Counted from the first letter of the stretch, positions 11,101 to 18,783 are shown. The stretch is DNA of 64,000 nt from Nostoc sp. 'Lobaria pulmonaria (5183) cyanobiont' (GCF_002949795.1 NZ_CP026692.1:124001-188000); one strand, 5' to 3'. Program-made: numbers and translations. Notes: generated from the sequence alone by a model not told the origin.

Positions 11101-11173
11101 TCAACACCAGCAACCACATACGCTTGCGGTTAGGGGAAAGGTAGTAAGGATCTCGATCGGGATATTTAGTCAT
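5192..11173 (-). CDS. tamB: TamB-family translocation/assembly protein (Tic236-like)
   Basis: A 1993-residue protein with one N-terminal membrane anchor at about residues 23-48 (LSRGSIALSGLLLLGVIVGIW) and a long beta-helical body built of AsmA/TamB-type repeats. It ends in the conserved TamB (DUF490) domain: QLEKGGVNLFTTQFNLVRGY near residue 1765 and the final ...RINNEFRVRASTNLTDDSRAVVEYQTRF. TamB proteins span the periplasm from the inner membrane and carry lipid and/or assist outer-membrane protein assembly with an Omp85 partner; the plastid homologue is Tic236. Two oddities: a block of 70-residue repeats (8370-9210), and a glycine-rich insert near residues 180-190 encoded by a G-tract heptamer array. 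Monocistronic. Confidence 0.93.
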   Translation of the reverse strand: MTKYPDRDPYYLSPNRKRMWLLVLSRGSIALSGLLLLGVIVGIWRLWTFVQTELTPLAQQSLTTTLNRPVNLGRVTQFSLTGVQFGASTIPPTPTDPDRATVESVEVGFDLLQLIFNHHLKLDVTLVNPDIYIEQNDQGRWVSTTIASSGKEGAIKTDLENLRFRNAKLALMPQKRVGVNEGAGGQGGKGKYPISNSALPKRPVTANKTQHLPVLFSQLNGSAQLLANNQLIRFEVGGQADSGGNISIQGETRSRVLAGNFQVQAQDFLAENITRLIKLPVNLQAGRANGDLLVRLTPGQQSLLFGNATVQGVTLQIPKVPQLLSNSQGNLHFQGTELQLNNVTSNYGKIPLVATGIIDSKAGFKLAARVNAVSLANAQETLKVKLPVPIAGQVQASLQITGSTKEPILSGSVATIQTARIDKVDFNNISSKFELVTSSSLITLKDIQGKAKIGGEITGAGTIQLGKSPQLDLNFAAKNVPGDAIAKVYEITPTFQIGNVSGTAQLTGAPTNVQTVVQFQAPNGTYPGTGEVAFPSGVAGGIAPNRTVSFRNVALNVSGGTVRATGSYANERWQAVAVASGVKLEPFVDKSQLQNVSLAGAQFNGRLLLSGSTAPFKIATIRSDGAGVQIGGGTVAVSNIQLQDQSFSAQLVANGVRLGQILKQSPPALNNPLAGTFQIAGSRDNFSLKTFRGSGEGRLAIGGGTVTASNIQVANGVYQARVQAKNVPVQQLATVPKQFQGALTGQFDVAGSVDSFKPQTIQANGQARVNVAGGTITASNIQLDNGVYQAQVQATNVPVRQLAAVPPQFRGTLTGQVNVAGSVDSFKPQTIQANGQARVNVAGGTITASNIQVGNGVYQAQVQATNVPLQQLAAVPPQLRGTLTGQANVAGSVESFQPRTIQASGQGRLDVAGGNITASNIQVANGRYQAVVNAAGVELNRLNQQLRGQFGGQLQLAGTLGSSKLADVRAAGQVQLSQGIPGLERPLSAAIAWSGERLTIERATAPGLSVTGNILANATKVGIPEITALNLNVQAQNYNLKQLPINLPNQVAVAGRVDFNGQITGKLPLPNVVGQINLRDLVVEDIAFEPLLTGNIDTAQGRGLSLNLAGNSDRLSFNLDANNHPKSFLVKWQQASAIGNVQGNDWAVKVANFPLQILNLTPPPITRLGAGKIAGLLTGDLLFNQQTLATTGNLAIANPQIGRIKGDRIAAQFRYGDGKATLASSEFVKGKSRYALVGTFAQSAKGPQLQGKINVNQGEIQDVLAVAKIFDLQNLPGGSAEIYGTAADLTTNPQGTPNEPLFTQIQRFSEIQALLAEQEEQRLNSTPIPDLADLKGTFNGEVAVNTATANGLSVDFNLNGQKFVWGKKEEPNRFYTADQVIAEGNFENGVLSLRPLRIQSQNRLIAFTGNVGGDEQSGQLRVNNFPVQLLNNVVKLPIGITGNLNATAALAGSIANPQARGELQITEGILNQNKIESAIASFSYANGRLNFGSTVAVAGPKPVDITGSIPYKLPFASVAPDSDQISLDMKLENEGLALLNALTNQVVFEKGEGEVDLKVRGTLQKPEVNGIATINNATFSAQALPGKLRRVTGRVLFNFDSILVENLQGRFSRGTVEAAGEIPIFNNENITIKNPLTVNLDRLKLTLKGLYLGGASGNLQITGSALNPVIGGQVNLFDGQVLLAESTSTASSANGSFGVSPTKANKQSKFEIENGTGNAIARFNNLDLELGKNVQITRPPILSFRATGNLIVNGSINQPIPDGTIQLEKGGVNLFTTQFNLVRGYKHTATFSPSQPRDPNLDIRLFAKVLDVIQSNDFGRVNSTGLSALESVRVEATINGLASKLDKNLELTSSPSRSQTEIVALLGGGFVDTQGRADSTLGLINIAGSAVFNNFQSAFNQIGSTFGLSELRIFPTVISENPEAGRSNSSLELAAEAGVDISSKISVSSIKILTTNDPFQWGINYRINNEFRVRASTNLTDDSRAVVEYQTRF
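8370..9210 (-). repeat. Four tandem 210-bp repeats within tamB
   Basis: The word attagaggctgtaa recurs near 8414, 8624, 8834 and 9044, exactly 210 bp apart. The encoded unit is 70 residues, containing GGTITASNIQ, NGVYQAQVQATNVP and VAGSVDSFKPQTIQANG. The two central units are nearly identical at DNA level, which points to recent unequal duplication, while the outer ones have drifted. Confidence 0.9.
10610..10632. repeat. G/C-tract heptamer array inside tamB
   Basis: On the plus strand gccccccT is iterated about three times (gcccccctgcccccctg, continuing with cccct). On the coding strand it gives GAGGQGGKGKY, a segment unlike the surrounding beta-helical protein. The heptamer length is not a multiple of three, so copy-number change by one unit would shift the tamB frame. 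Confidence 0.7.
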
Positions 11174-11434
11174 TTGCTTTCACTGTATTAATTGCCGGAT
11201 GTCGCTGGCACACACAAGCATTAACTGGCACATTGGTTCAGTATGCCATTTCCAGGATACGCCAACGAAACCCAAGACCCCATTGGTTGAGTTACGGTAT
11301 TTGCTCGATCCAATACTTATGCTTAATGATATTGGCGTTTTCAGGAAAATCTGAATTAGAGTGAAAATTGTTCCTATGACTTTCCTTAAGACACAATCTC
11401 GAACTTTAATATGAATAAACCTTAAAAAGGACAG

Positions 11435-11863
11435 ATGATTACACCAATGCGTGTTTTTGTGTTAATTTTTAATGCTCGAACGGAAAATGAGGGGATTCAC
11501 ACGATTCGGGAGGGCGAGCGCAATAAAATTCTGATGTTCGAGTCAGAAGACGATGCCACGCGCTTTGCCCTGATGTTAGAAGCTCAGGATTTCCCTCCAC
11601 CCACACCAGAGCCGATGGATGCTGAAGAAATCAAGGAATTTTGCGAAAGTGCTGGGTATGAATGGGAAATCATCCCAGAAAACAGCAATTTAGTTGTAAC
11701 TCCCCCAGAACTTAACGTCGAAAAAACTGACTGGCAAGAAGATGCCCAGAAGGAGGATACTGTTGAAGACACCTTCCCTCTCAATGAACAGCCACTAGAA
11801 GAACCAGAATTGTCTGATTCTGAACTAGAGAAGATTCGTCGCAAATTGGAAGGATTGTTGTAA
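11435..11863 (+). CDS. DUF3110 family cyanobacterial protein
   Basis: A 142-residue acidic protein matching the DUF3110 pattern: MRVFVLIFNARTENEGIHTI, then ESEDDATRFALMLEAQDFPPPTPEPMD and FCESAGYEWEIIPENSNLVVTPPE. Function is unknown, but the family is nearly restricted to cyanobacteria and chloroplasts. The C-terminal 50 residues are acidic and of low complexity. The start may be the ATG at 11435 (MITPMRV) or the internal ATG at 11447 (MRVFV), where family members usually begin; an aaaaaggac purine run precedes 11435. It sits divergently from tamB and upstream of murQ, separated from it by a heptamer array. Confidence 0.85.
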   Translation: MITPMRVFVLIFNARTENEGIHTIREGERNKILMFESEDDATRFALMLEAQDFPPPTPEPMDAEEIKEFCESAGYEWEIIPENSNLVVTPPELNVEKTDWQEDAQKEDTVEDTFPLNEQPLEEPELSDSELEKIRRKLEGLL

Positions 11864-11867
11864 GTAG

Positions 11868-12003
11868 TCATTAGTCATTAGTCATTGGTCATTAGTCATT
11901 GGTCATTGGTCATTAGTCACTGGTCGCTAACTGACAAATGACAACGGACAAATGACAAATGACAACGGACAAATGACAAATGACAACGGACAAATGACAA
12001 ATG
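11868..12003 (+). repeat. Heptamer STRR arrays ending in the murQ start codon
   Basis: First a tagtcat/tggtcat heptamer array, then a gacaaat/gacaacg array run without interruption up to murQ. The final unit supplies the ATG of murQ at 12001 (aaATGACAAATTTG). No clear Shine-Dalgarno sequence lies between the array and the start codon. Similar arrays occur at 39660-39757. Confidence 0.9.
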
Positions 12004-12927
12004 ACAAATTTGCAAGAACGCGGGCATCTTTTAACTGAGCTGGTAAATCCTAACAGTCTGAACTTAGACCAGCTCAGTTCTCTGGAATTGGTGGAGTTGT
12101 TTAATGACGAAGACCAAAAGGCTGTCGCAGCAGTTGCAGCAGCGAAAATTCAGTTAGCAGAGGCAATTGAGCGCACCGCAGAGCGTTTGCGCCACGGAGG
12201 ACGCCTATTTTATATCGGTGCAGGGACAAGTGGTCGGTTAGGGGTGTTAGATGCTGCTGAGTGTCCACCTACTTTTTGTACACCCCCAGAGTTGGTACAG
12301 GGGATTATTGCTGGTGGTGCTGGCGCATTAGTACGCAGTTCTGAGGATTTAGAAGACAGCGTTGAAGATGGTGAGGCTGCGATCGCAGGGCGACAGATTA
12401 CCCAATTAGATGTCGTAGTTGGCATTACCGCTGGTGGGACAACGCCTTATGTCCACGGTGCGCTTCATGCTGCTCGTCAGCGAGGAGCCACAACTATTTT
12501 TATCGCCTGTGTTCCTGCTGAACAAGTTAGCTTTGATGCTGATATTGATATTCGCCTATTGACAGGGCCAGAAATAATCGCCGGTTCAACTCGCCTGAAA
12601 GCTGCTACAGCCACTAAATTAGCTTTAAATATCCTTTCTAGCGGTGTGATGGTTAAGCTAGGCAAAGTTTATGGCAATCGCATGGTGGATGTAGCAGTAA
12701 CAAATCAAAAATTACGCGATCGCGCTTTGCGAATTTTGCAAGACCTCACAGGTTTAAGTCGGGAAACTGCTGGTTTTTTACTAGAACGTAGTGGTAAATG
12801 GGTTAAGCTGGCACTATTGATGCACTGGACTGGTTTGGAAAAAGACGAAGGCGATCGGCTGCTTTCAGAACACCAAAGTAATCTCAGGGCAGCTGTTGTC
12901 AGTTATCAAAACCATAACGAACCTTGA
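12001..12927 (+). CDS. murQ: N-acetylmuramic acid 6-phosphate etherase
   Basis: MurQ cleaves the lactyl ether of MurNAc-6-phosphate to give GlcNAc-6-phosphate and D-lactate in cell-wall recycling. The 308-residue protein starts MTNLQERGHLLTELVNPNS, and the SIS-fold core GAGTSGRLGVLDAAECPPTF lies at about residues 73-92. GNRMVDVAVTNQKLRDRA is the conserved C-terminal helix region and LSRETAGFLLERSGKWVKLALL ends the fold. The length fits the family (about 300). The only plausible ATG is created by the last unit of an upstream heptamer repeat array, so the leader is repeat DNA. A clear terminator follows. No AnmK or MurK gene is nearby. Confidence 0.95.
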   Translation: MTNLQERGHLLTELVNPNSLNLDQLSSLELVELFNDEDQKAVAAVAAAKIQLAEAIERTAERLRHGGRLFYIGAGTSGRLGVLDAAECPPTFCTPPELVQGIIAGGAGALVRSSEDLEDSVEDGEAAIAGRQITQLDVVVGITAGGTTPYVHGALHAARQRGATTIFIACVPAEQVSFDADIDIRLLTGPEIIAGSTRLKAATATKLALNILSSGVMVKLGKVYGNRMVDVAVTNQKLRDRALRILQDLTGLSRETAGFLLERSGKWVKLALLMHWTGLEKDEGDRLLSEHQSNLRAAVVSYQNHNEP

Positions 12928-12962
12928 AGAAATTTTCTAAATAAATACTTTATAATCTGGCT

Positions 12963-12991
12963 GCTACTTGTTTTAGTAGCACGCCTTTTTT
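12963..12991 (+). terminator. Rho-independent terminator after murQ
   Basis: gctact-tgtttt-agtagc is a perfect 6-bp stem, or longer with wobble, followed after acgcc by a run of six T (12986-12991), 36 bp past the murQ stop. Confidence 0.8.
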
Positions 12992-13144
12992 AATAAAAAT
13001 ATTCCCTAAAAAAGTTGACATTAATTAGAATAATTAAAAATAGTAAAATTAAATAAATATTTTAAATAAATTGAAGGGAAAAAAGTCTTACATTGGAATA
13101 TAGACAATGATGACACTATAGTCAACCTTCATCAACTTTCAAAG

Positions 13145-13378
13145 TTGACTAATTATAATGATTCATTATTTAATAATGCTACTCCATACAACACATCAAA
13201 TACTCACGACCCAAGCATAGCCAAAAATCCGGTACTTTTGGTACAGCGAAATCAGGGAAAGGCTGCTTTAGTAGATGATGCAATTAGTCTCCGGCAAACT
13301 CTCTCTGACTCTACAAAAATCTGGCTATCAGGTTATACAAGCTCAAAATGGTTAGGACTTACGCACTGTACAAATTAA
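13145..13378 (+). CDS. Small unrecognised ORF (77 aa), doubtful
   Basis: Opens with TTG at 13145 (MTNYNDSLFNNATPYNTSNTHD) and ends in sequence that looks like the start of a dispersed repeat (aggacttacgcactgtacaa). The central part (NPVLLVQRNQGKAALVDDAISLRQTLSDSTKIWLSG) has coding-like composition, but I recognise no family. It may be the 5' end of a gene cut off by the adjacent MITE at 13380. An AT-rich stretch of about 150 bp precedes it. Confidence 0.3.
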   Translation: MTNYNDSLFNNATPYNTSNTHDPSIAKNPVLLVQRNQGKAALVDDAISLRQTLSDSTKIWLSGYTSSKWLGLTHCTN

Positions 13379-13379
13379 T

Positions 13380-13515
13380 CATAGTATGTTTCACGAAAAT
13401 AGGTCGTTTCAGCCTTTATTAATTGTTCTTTGATGATCAGTAAACCCGCGCTGTAGGGGCACAGCAATGCTGTGCCCCTACGACAGATGTGGTTTTTAAA
13501 GCCTTACATACTATG
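13380..13515. mobile_element. MITE with catagtatgt termini and central palindrome
   Basis: Inverted ends catagtatgt (13380-13389) and acatactatg (13506-13515) flank 116 bp. In the middle (13453-13481) is a perfect 29-bp palindromic word beginning gtaggggcacagca, which also occurs at 25119-25147 and 26673-26701 with small changes. No coding capacity. Confidence 0.65.
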
Positions 13516-13562
13516 TATTTTGTGTCAGATAATTTAGATCGTTTACTCATAGTGAAAAACAA

Positions 13563-13592
13563 TTAAGAATTCGTAATTACGAATTACGAATT
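13563..13592. repeat. gaattacgaattac short repeat at Uma2 3' end
   Basis: Iterated attcgtaattac/gaattac words, with the TAA of the Uma2 gene formed by one of them. A similar iteration lies at 34617-34645. Confidence 0.65.
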
Positions 13593-14312
13593 ACCAGGTA
13601 AATTATTTGGATCTACACCTAGAGAACGTAAATACTGCGCTAACTGTTCAGTCCTTTGCCGTTCTTGTTCGGCCCGCGATCGCTCTTGTTGTGCCTGTTC
13701 TGCATCTGTCAAATAGCGCTTTCCTTGCTCGTCATACCAACATAAAAACTCCTGTTGTATGCCGCCAATTACAGCTTGGTGTCGCCCAATACCTAACCCT
13801 ATCTCTGGCATCAAATAGGGTTCACCTATTTCTAGTTGGTAGTTTCCATCAATCAACTTATACACTTCCAAGGGTTGATGTCGCTCGCGTTGCCAAAACT
13901 CAGGGTTATAAATTACGTAGTACAATACACCGAGTTTTTTATATATATTTAGCTTTTCGTCATATTCACCTCCTGGAGTATGGGATACCATTTCTAATGT
14001 GAATATTGGAACTATCTCATTTTCTTCCCAAACTGCATAACTTTTGCGTGATTTGCCACCCTTTTTGCGTTCTACTCCCAGACTTAAAAAAGCATCTGGC
14101 ACTACAGGTACTCTAGGATTTACTCCTGTGGTGTGATACACTCCCATATCTACTCCGAAGTACCAATCCATGCGATTTGCCCAAATAGAGTTGAGTAAGA
14201 AGAGTAAAATATTGGGCAAAAAGTTTTGATCTTCGTTATCCACTGGTGTATCGTCTGAACAGGGGAGTTCGTCGGTCGTTGGTAACGCATTTTTGAGATC
14301 GGGTGAGAGCAT
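13584..14312 (-). CDS. Uma2 family (DUF820) putative endonuclease
   Basis: A 242-residue member of the Uma2 family, a PD-(D/E)XK-fold group greatly expanded in cyanobacteria, of unknown role. Visible features are the MDWYFGVDMGVYHTTG segment, VPDAFLSLGVERKKGGKSRKSYAVWEE (the conserved P-D region), IVPIFTLEMVSHTPGGEYDEKLNIYKKLGVLYYVIYNPE (E-containing strand, then K...Y helix) and a C-terminal coiled coil rich in Q/E/R (EQAQQERSRAEQERQRTEQ). The stop codon lies inside a gtaattc/gtaatta repeat (13566-13592). It is one of three Uma2 proteins in the window. Confidence 0.85.
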   Translation of the reverse strand: MLSPDLKNALPTTDELPCSDDTPVDNEDQNFLPNILLFLLNSIWANRMDWYFGVDMGVYHTTGVNPRVPVVPDAFLSLGVERKKGGKSRKSYAVWEENEIVPIFTLEMVSHTPGGEYDEKLNIYKKLGVLYYVIYNPEFWQRERHQPLEVYKLIDGNYQLEIGEPYLMPEIGLGIGRHQAVIGGIQQEFLCWYDEQGKRYLTDAEQAQQERSRAEQERQRTEQLAQYLRSLGVDPNNLPGNS

Positions 14313-14366
14313 AACCTTTGTCTCGCTGGCGTTTGATGCTTTTATTATAAGTGAGTGACCAAAAGT

Positions 14367-15263
14367 TTAACGTTTGGGTGTAGCTTCCCCAAACTTAATT
14401 AAAAGTGCGATCGCAATACTAACAAGCAAAATTAACGTCATACTCAAGGCTGAACCAAATCCCCAATTTTGCGTTGCTCCAAGAAACTGGTTATAAACTA
14501 ACCGCGCCGCCGTCATACTAGAAGCACCACCAAGTAATTCTGGATCGACAAAATCCCCTAAGCCTGTGATGAATACAAGCATGGAAGCAGCCGCAATTCC
14601 CGGAATAATTTGCGGTACAGTTACTTGGTAAAAAGTTTCCACCGGATTTGCACCTAAATCAGCTGCTGCTTCTAGTAACCGCTTGTCTAGCTTTTCAAGA
14701 GAAGCATATAAAATCAAAACCATATAAGGTAATAAGCTGTAACTCATACCAATCAATACAGCTTGACTATTGTTGAGTAATTCCCAAGTAGGCAAGCCTA
14801 AATTGCTAAGTAAACTGTTCAATAAACCAGTAGGACGAAGAATTGTAATCCAAGCATAAGAACGGAGTAACGAAGAAGTCCACAAAGGTAGAACAAAGCC
14901 TAATAGCAGCAAATTTCGCCAACGCTGTGGTGCTATCTGAGCAATCCAATAGGCGACGGGGAAGCCCAAAATTAAACAAATTATTGTAGTACCAAACGCA
15001 AAAAATAGCGATCGCCCAATTACTTGCACGTAAAGTGAGTCAAATATTCGGATGTAGTTTTTGAATCCGTTGGGATTGACCAAATCTCCCGGTCGGATGT
15101 CTGCAACTAAACTTAACTCGAAAATTATCAAAGTTGGCAGCACCAACAAAAGTAATAACCAAATCCCAGATGGTGCAAGCAATACCAAGGGTTGGAGCCA
15201 ATTTCTGACGGAATGCTGCAATTTTTCTATTTTATAAATCTCATTTTTTTCCAAATTAATCAC
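14367..15263 (-). CDS. potB: Polyamine-type ABC transporter permease PotB-like
   Basis: A 298-residue permease with about six membrane segments, the first at residues 26-52 (LLAPSGIWLLLLLVLPTLIIFELSL). The EAA loop is EAAADLGANPVETFYQVTVPQIIPG (near residue 200). It resembles PotB/PotH, the first permease of spermidine/putrescine importers. The start is GTG at 15263; the preceding ttaggag heptamer repeat gives an AGGAG six bases upstream. It is co-directional with potD, 25 bp apart. The partner permease PotC, expected immediately downstream, is absent from the window, so the transporter as encoded here lacks one membrane subunit. Confidence 0.85.
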   Translation of the reverse strand: MINLEKNEIYKIEKLQHSVRNWLQPLVLLAPSGIWLLLLLVLPTLIIFELSLVADIRPGDLVNPNGFKNYIRIFDSLYVQVIGRSLFFAFGTTIICLILGFPVAYWIAQIAPQRWRNLLLLGFVLPLWTSSLLRSYAWITILRPTGLLNSLLSNLGLPTWELLNNSQAVLIGMSYSLLPYMVLILYASLEKLDKRLLEAAADLGANPVETFYQVTVPQIIPGIAAASMLVFITGLGDFVDPELLGGASSMTAARLVYNQFLGATQNWGFGSALSMTLILLVSIAIALLIKFGEATPKR

Positions 15264-15290
15264 TCCTAACTCCTAACTCTTAACTCTTTT
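15259..15290 (-). repeat. ttaggag heptamer array supplying potB SD and start
   Basis: Minus strand: agagttaagagttaggagt followed by taggagtg. The iterated ttaggag places AGGAG at the correct distance from the GTG start of potB and fills the whole potD-potB spacer. Confidence 0.75.
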
Positions 15291-16374
15291 AGCTGCTAGT
15301 TAATTGAGTCCAATAACGATCGTAAACCTCTTCAAATTCTCCTACAGGTGTAACACGCTCACAATTTTTTAACAGCGACTCTGGCGGAAACAAATTAGCG
15401 TTGTTTCGGATTGTTTTTGGCAACTGCTCAAATCCGGCGCTATTCGGTGTAGAAATATTCAGGCGTTGAGTAATTTGGGCTGCTATTTCTGGTTGCAAAA
15501 TCATATTAATCCAAGCATAGGCTCCAGCTTGGTTGGGGGCTGTTTTGGGAATCACAATAGTGTCTGTCCATAATGAAGAACCACTGCGAGGAATCACATA
15601 TTTGAGTTTAGGGTTTTCTTGAGAGATTTTCACTGCATCTGCTGAATAACACATTGCCAATAGCAAATCTCCTGCGAGAATTTGATTTTGCCAAGCGTCA
15701 GTGTCAAAACGGGCGATCGCAGGTTTTAGCACCTTCAATTTTTCATAAGCTTGTTTGATTTCTTGTTCATTTTTTGAGTTATAAGAATAACCAAGCATTC
15801 GTAAGGTTGCACCCATCACTTCTCGAACATCATTGAGCAAGGTCATACGCTGATTAAGTTGCTTTTTATTTTGCCAAATAAAATCCCAATCTTGGGGTAT
15901 ATCTTTAATTTTTTCACAATTGTAAAGTAAACCTGTTGTCCCCCAGTTAAAAGGGATACTGTAGCGGTTATTGGGATCATAACTAGGATTATGAAACCGG
16001 GGAAATAAATTCTCTAGACCGATTAAGCGATCGTGATTTATTTCTGTCAACAAGTCTTTGTCTACCATCTTTTGTACCATGTAATCAGATGGGTTGATGA
16101 TGCTATAAGTGCCACCGCCTCCAGCTTGCAATTTAGCCAGCATGACATCATTGGAATCATAGACATCTGCCAGCACTTTTATGCCAGTTTGGGCGCTAAA
16201 AGTTTTCAATAATTGGTTGTCAGTATATTGCGTCCAGGTAAAGATATAAAGTTGGTCACGCTGACTATTGGTATTAGAATTAGCACGTACTTCAGCCAGC
16301 CTCCAGCCACAACCACCTAAAGATAAGCTAGAAAGTGCTGCCACCCCTTTTAAAAATTGGCGTCTGTTAGTCAT
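15289..16374 (-). CDS. potD: Polyamine-type ABC transporter substrate-binding protein
   Basis: A 361-residue periplasmic binding protein. The N-terminus MTNRRQFLKGVAALSSLSLGGC combines a twin-arginine motif (RR at 4-5) with a lipobox-like LGGC (Cys22), so Tat export and lipid anchoring are both possible. YIFTWTQYTDNQLLKTFSAQTGIKVLADVYDSNDVMLAKL is the typical PotD/PotF opening, and SIPFNWGTTGLLYN and FDTDAWQNQILAGDLLLAMCYSADAV match the two-lobe fold. Substrate is likely spermidine or putrescine by family, not proven. It lies upstream of potB; an antisense kinase relic separates it from potA. Confidence 0.88.
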   Translation of the reverse strand: MTNRRQFLKGVAALSSLSLGGCGWRLAEVRANSNTNSQRDQLYIFTWTQYTDNQLLKTFSAQTGIKVLADVYDSNDVMLAKLQAGGGGTYSIINPSDYMVQKMVDKDLLTEINHDRLIGLENLFPRFHNPSYDPNNRYSIPFNWGTTGLLYNCEKIKDIPQDWDFIWQNKKQLNQRMTLLNDVREVMGATLRMLGYSYNSKNEQEIKQAYEKLKVLKPAIARFDTDAWQNQILAGDLLLAMCYSADAVKISQENPKLKYVIPRSGSSLWTDTIVIPKTAPNQAGAYAWINMILQPEIAAQITQRLNISTPNSAGFEQLPKTIRNNANLFPPESLLKNCERVTPVGEFEEVYDRYWTQLTSS

Positions 16375-16469
16375 TAAGTTAATAGTTAATCATCTTTTGT
16401 ATTTTTGCCGATTGATTCTAAATATGCCTTTAATTGGAGTGCCCATAGGTAGTTTAAAGATTAACTTAA

Positions 16470-17369
16470 GTGTATCTACCTGTGCAACTGTTAATAAGTT
16501 ACTACTGTCAGCAAATCGTTTCCCTGATGGGTAGCACCCTAAATGTGGACAGCCAGTTGGGAAAAGGTAGCACTTTCTGGTTTGAGGTCAAACTTCCCGA
16601 AGCTCAAGAATGGGCAGCAACTTGGCGAACAACTAACCAAAGCAAGATTATCGGATTTGAAGGTAGTAAGCGCCAAGTGCTGGTAGTCGATGACCGTTGG
16701 GACAATCGCTCAGTTTTGGTGAGTTTACTGGAACCTTTGGGTTTTACAGTGATTGATGTCAGCAATGGTCGAGAAGGATTGGCAAAGGCGCAGGAGATTC
16801 ATCCTGACTCCATTGCATTTAACAATCCTGTTACAAACCCATTTGATAATGGTATTATCCTGATTGTCGATGATGTGCCAAATAACTTGAAGGTGCTTTC
16901 AGACACCTTAGCCCAAGCTGGTTTTGAAGTTGCGATCGCTACCAGTGGTGAGGGTGCTTTACAGCAATTGGAACATGCTTCAGTGTCTTTGATTTTATTA
17001 GATGTAATGATGCCAGGTATGAATGGCTTTGAAACCTGTCAGTGCATCAAAGCCAATCCGAAAACTCGAAATATTCCGATTATCTTTATCACCGCCCTGT
17101 CTGAATCGGTAAATAAAGTCACAGGTTTTGAACTTGGAGCCATTGACTACATTACCAAACCGTTTCAACAAAGTGAAGTTTTAGCACGGGTGCGGACTCA
17201 TTTAAAGTTTAACCAATTGAGCCAGTCTCTTGAAGCTAGAAATACAGAACTGCAACAGTTCACTGAGCAACTAGAGCAACGAGTCACTGAACGAACCCAG
17301 GAACTATTTGCATCGATTGAAACCGACGGTACTGGTTTGCCACCGCTTTGTATGATCATTAACTATTGA
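16470..17369 (+). pseudogene. Hybrid sensor kinase relic (ATPase end + REC domains)
   Basis: The frame begins with non-homologous residues. It then reads QQIVSLMGSTLNVDSQLGKGSTFWFEVKLP, the very end of a histidine-kinase ATPase domain. Next is a first receiver domain (RQVLVVDDRWDNRSVLVSLLEPLGF) that breaks off after AQEIHPDS, without its phosphorylation site. A second, complete receiver follows (ILIVDDVPNNLKVL, LILLDVMMPGMNGFE, FITALSES, YITKPF). A coiled coil follows, then an abrupt end at 17369. It is therefore a truncated and internally deleted kinase. It runs antisense to the transporter genes on both sides, and its stop overlaps the end of potA by 7 bp. The second receiver might still be expressed. 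Confidence 0.8.
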
Positions 17370-18490
17370 CTAATAGCTAAACAATCAGTTTCTGCCCACC
17401 AGGCGTAAATAGGTGTGTCACGGTCTGGTAAAGTACCAAAAATATTAGGTTGCAACACATTAATGCTAATGCCATTTGTTAATTCCATAACATAATTAAC
17501 GTGTGTGCCCAAATACATAACGTTGACAAGCCGTCCTTCAAAGCAGTTAGCTGGCAAATTAGGTGGATATAGCGAAAGCTGTATTTTTTCTGGACGTACA
17601 CTCACTACTACAGCTTGTGATAATTCAGTTGGTGTATCTTCAGCACGGCTAATAACAATTGATAGTCCCATTTTTGTTGAAATTTTAATATTAGAGGAGT
17701 CTACCGCGACGATTTCACCACTGAATAAATTAGTATCACCAATAAAATCAGCAACAAAGGATGTACAGGGACGTTCGTAAATTTGGCTGGGAGTGCCAAC
17801 TTGTTCAATTTTGCCTTGATTCATTACAGCAATGCGATCGCTCAAAGACAATGCTTCTTCTTGGTCGTGTGTCACCATCACAAAGGTTAACCCCAAGTCT
17901 TTGTGTAAATTTGATAACTCAACCTGCATTTCCTTACGTAGTTTTAAATCTAACGCCCCTAAAGGTTCATCCAGTAGTACGACAGTGGGACGGTTGACTA
18001 AAGCCCTTGCTAAAGCTACTCGCTGCTGTTGACCACCAGAAAGTTGACTGGGAAAGCGCGATCGCAAACTTTCCATTTTCACGAGTTTTAAAGCTTCTTG
18101 GACTCTAGCTTCAATTTTCGATTTGGGTATTTTTTTTAACCGCAGTCCGAAGGCGATGTTATTCCAAACATTCAGGTGGTTAAATAGAGCGTAACTTTGA
18201 AATACAGTATTGACGGGTCGGCGGTAAGGGGGCACATTAGTCATGGACTGACCCTGAATAAACACCTTACCAGCGTCAGCAATTTCAAACCCAGCAATTA
18301 AGCGTAGTGTTGTTGTTTTACCACAACCGGAGGGGCCTAAAATACTAAAAAATTCTCCTTGTCTGACATCCAAATCAATGCCATTTACTGCTGGTTCTTG
18401 GTTAAAAAGCTTGAAGACGTTACGCAGTTCAACATCAAGTGGCTGAAAACTTGTTATCCCCCTCTGATTTTGCATGACAATTTGAGCCAT
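17363..18490 (-). CDS. potA: Polyamine-type ABC transporter ATP-binding protein
   Basis: A 375-residue ATPase with Walker [10 protein letters not shown] (about residues 53-61), Q-loop [16 protein letters not shown], signature [15 protein letters not shown], Walker [13 protein letters not shown] and switch histidine [12 protein letters not shown]. After residue 240 comes a TOBE-type regulatory domain ([16 protein letters not shown]). This layout is PotA/CysA/UgpC-like; the neighbouring PotD and PotB support a polyamine transporter. It probably energises PotB on the cytoplasmic face. The gene is split from potD by an antisense kinase relic, so potA and potDB are probably separate transcripts or read through the relic. 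Confidence 0.88.
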   Translation of the reverse strand: MAQIVMQNQRGITSFQPLDVELRNVFKLFNQEPAVNGIDLDVRQGEFFSILGPSGCGKTTTLRLIAGFEIADAGKVFIQGQSMTNVPPYRRPVNTVFQSYALFNHLNVWNNIAFGLRLKKIPKSKIEARVQEALKLVKMESLRSRFPSQLSGGQQQRVALARALVNRPTVVLLDEPLGALDLKLRKEMQVELSNLHKDLGLTFVMVTHDQEEALSLSDRIAVMNQGKIEQVGTPSQIYERPCTSFVADFIGDTNLFSGEIVAVDSSNIKISTKMGLSIVISRAEDTPTELSQAVVVSVRPEKIQLSLYPPNLPANCFEGRLVNVMYLGTHVNYVMELTNGISINVLQPNIFGTLPDRDTPIYAWWAETDCLAISQ

Positions 18491-18783
18491 AATCCTCAGT
18501 AGAATGCCGCGATCTTACGTTATTTTGTCAATTGCTCTAGTCTTTTGGGCAGACTATATTTGACACTTTGGTTTATTGTATCCGCCAAAAACAATTGTTC
18601 AAGAATATACTCGTCCGATTCTTTCATACTCAGGAAAAAAATAGAATTATGGTAAATTTATATACCTAAAAATTCATTATAAACTCTGTGATTAAGTTAA
18701 CATGCCTTAAAATTGCATATTAGCAATTGCTAAAAGGCCGGCTGGAATTGCGTTTAGTCATTTTGAATTTTGAATTGATAGTT

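Noticed and set aside
18727-18783. Upstream extension of PBP2 (MLKGRLELRLVILNF...)
   Set aside because: Not typical of the family; the ATG at 18784 starts the conserved N-terminus.
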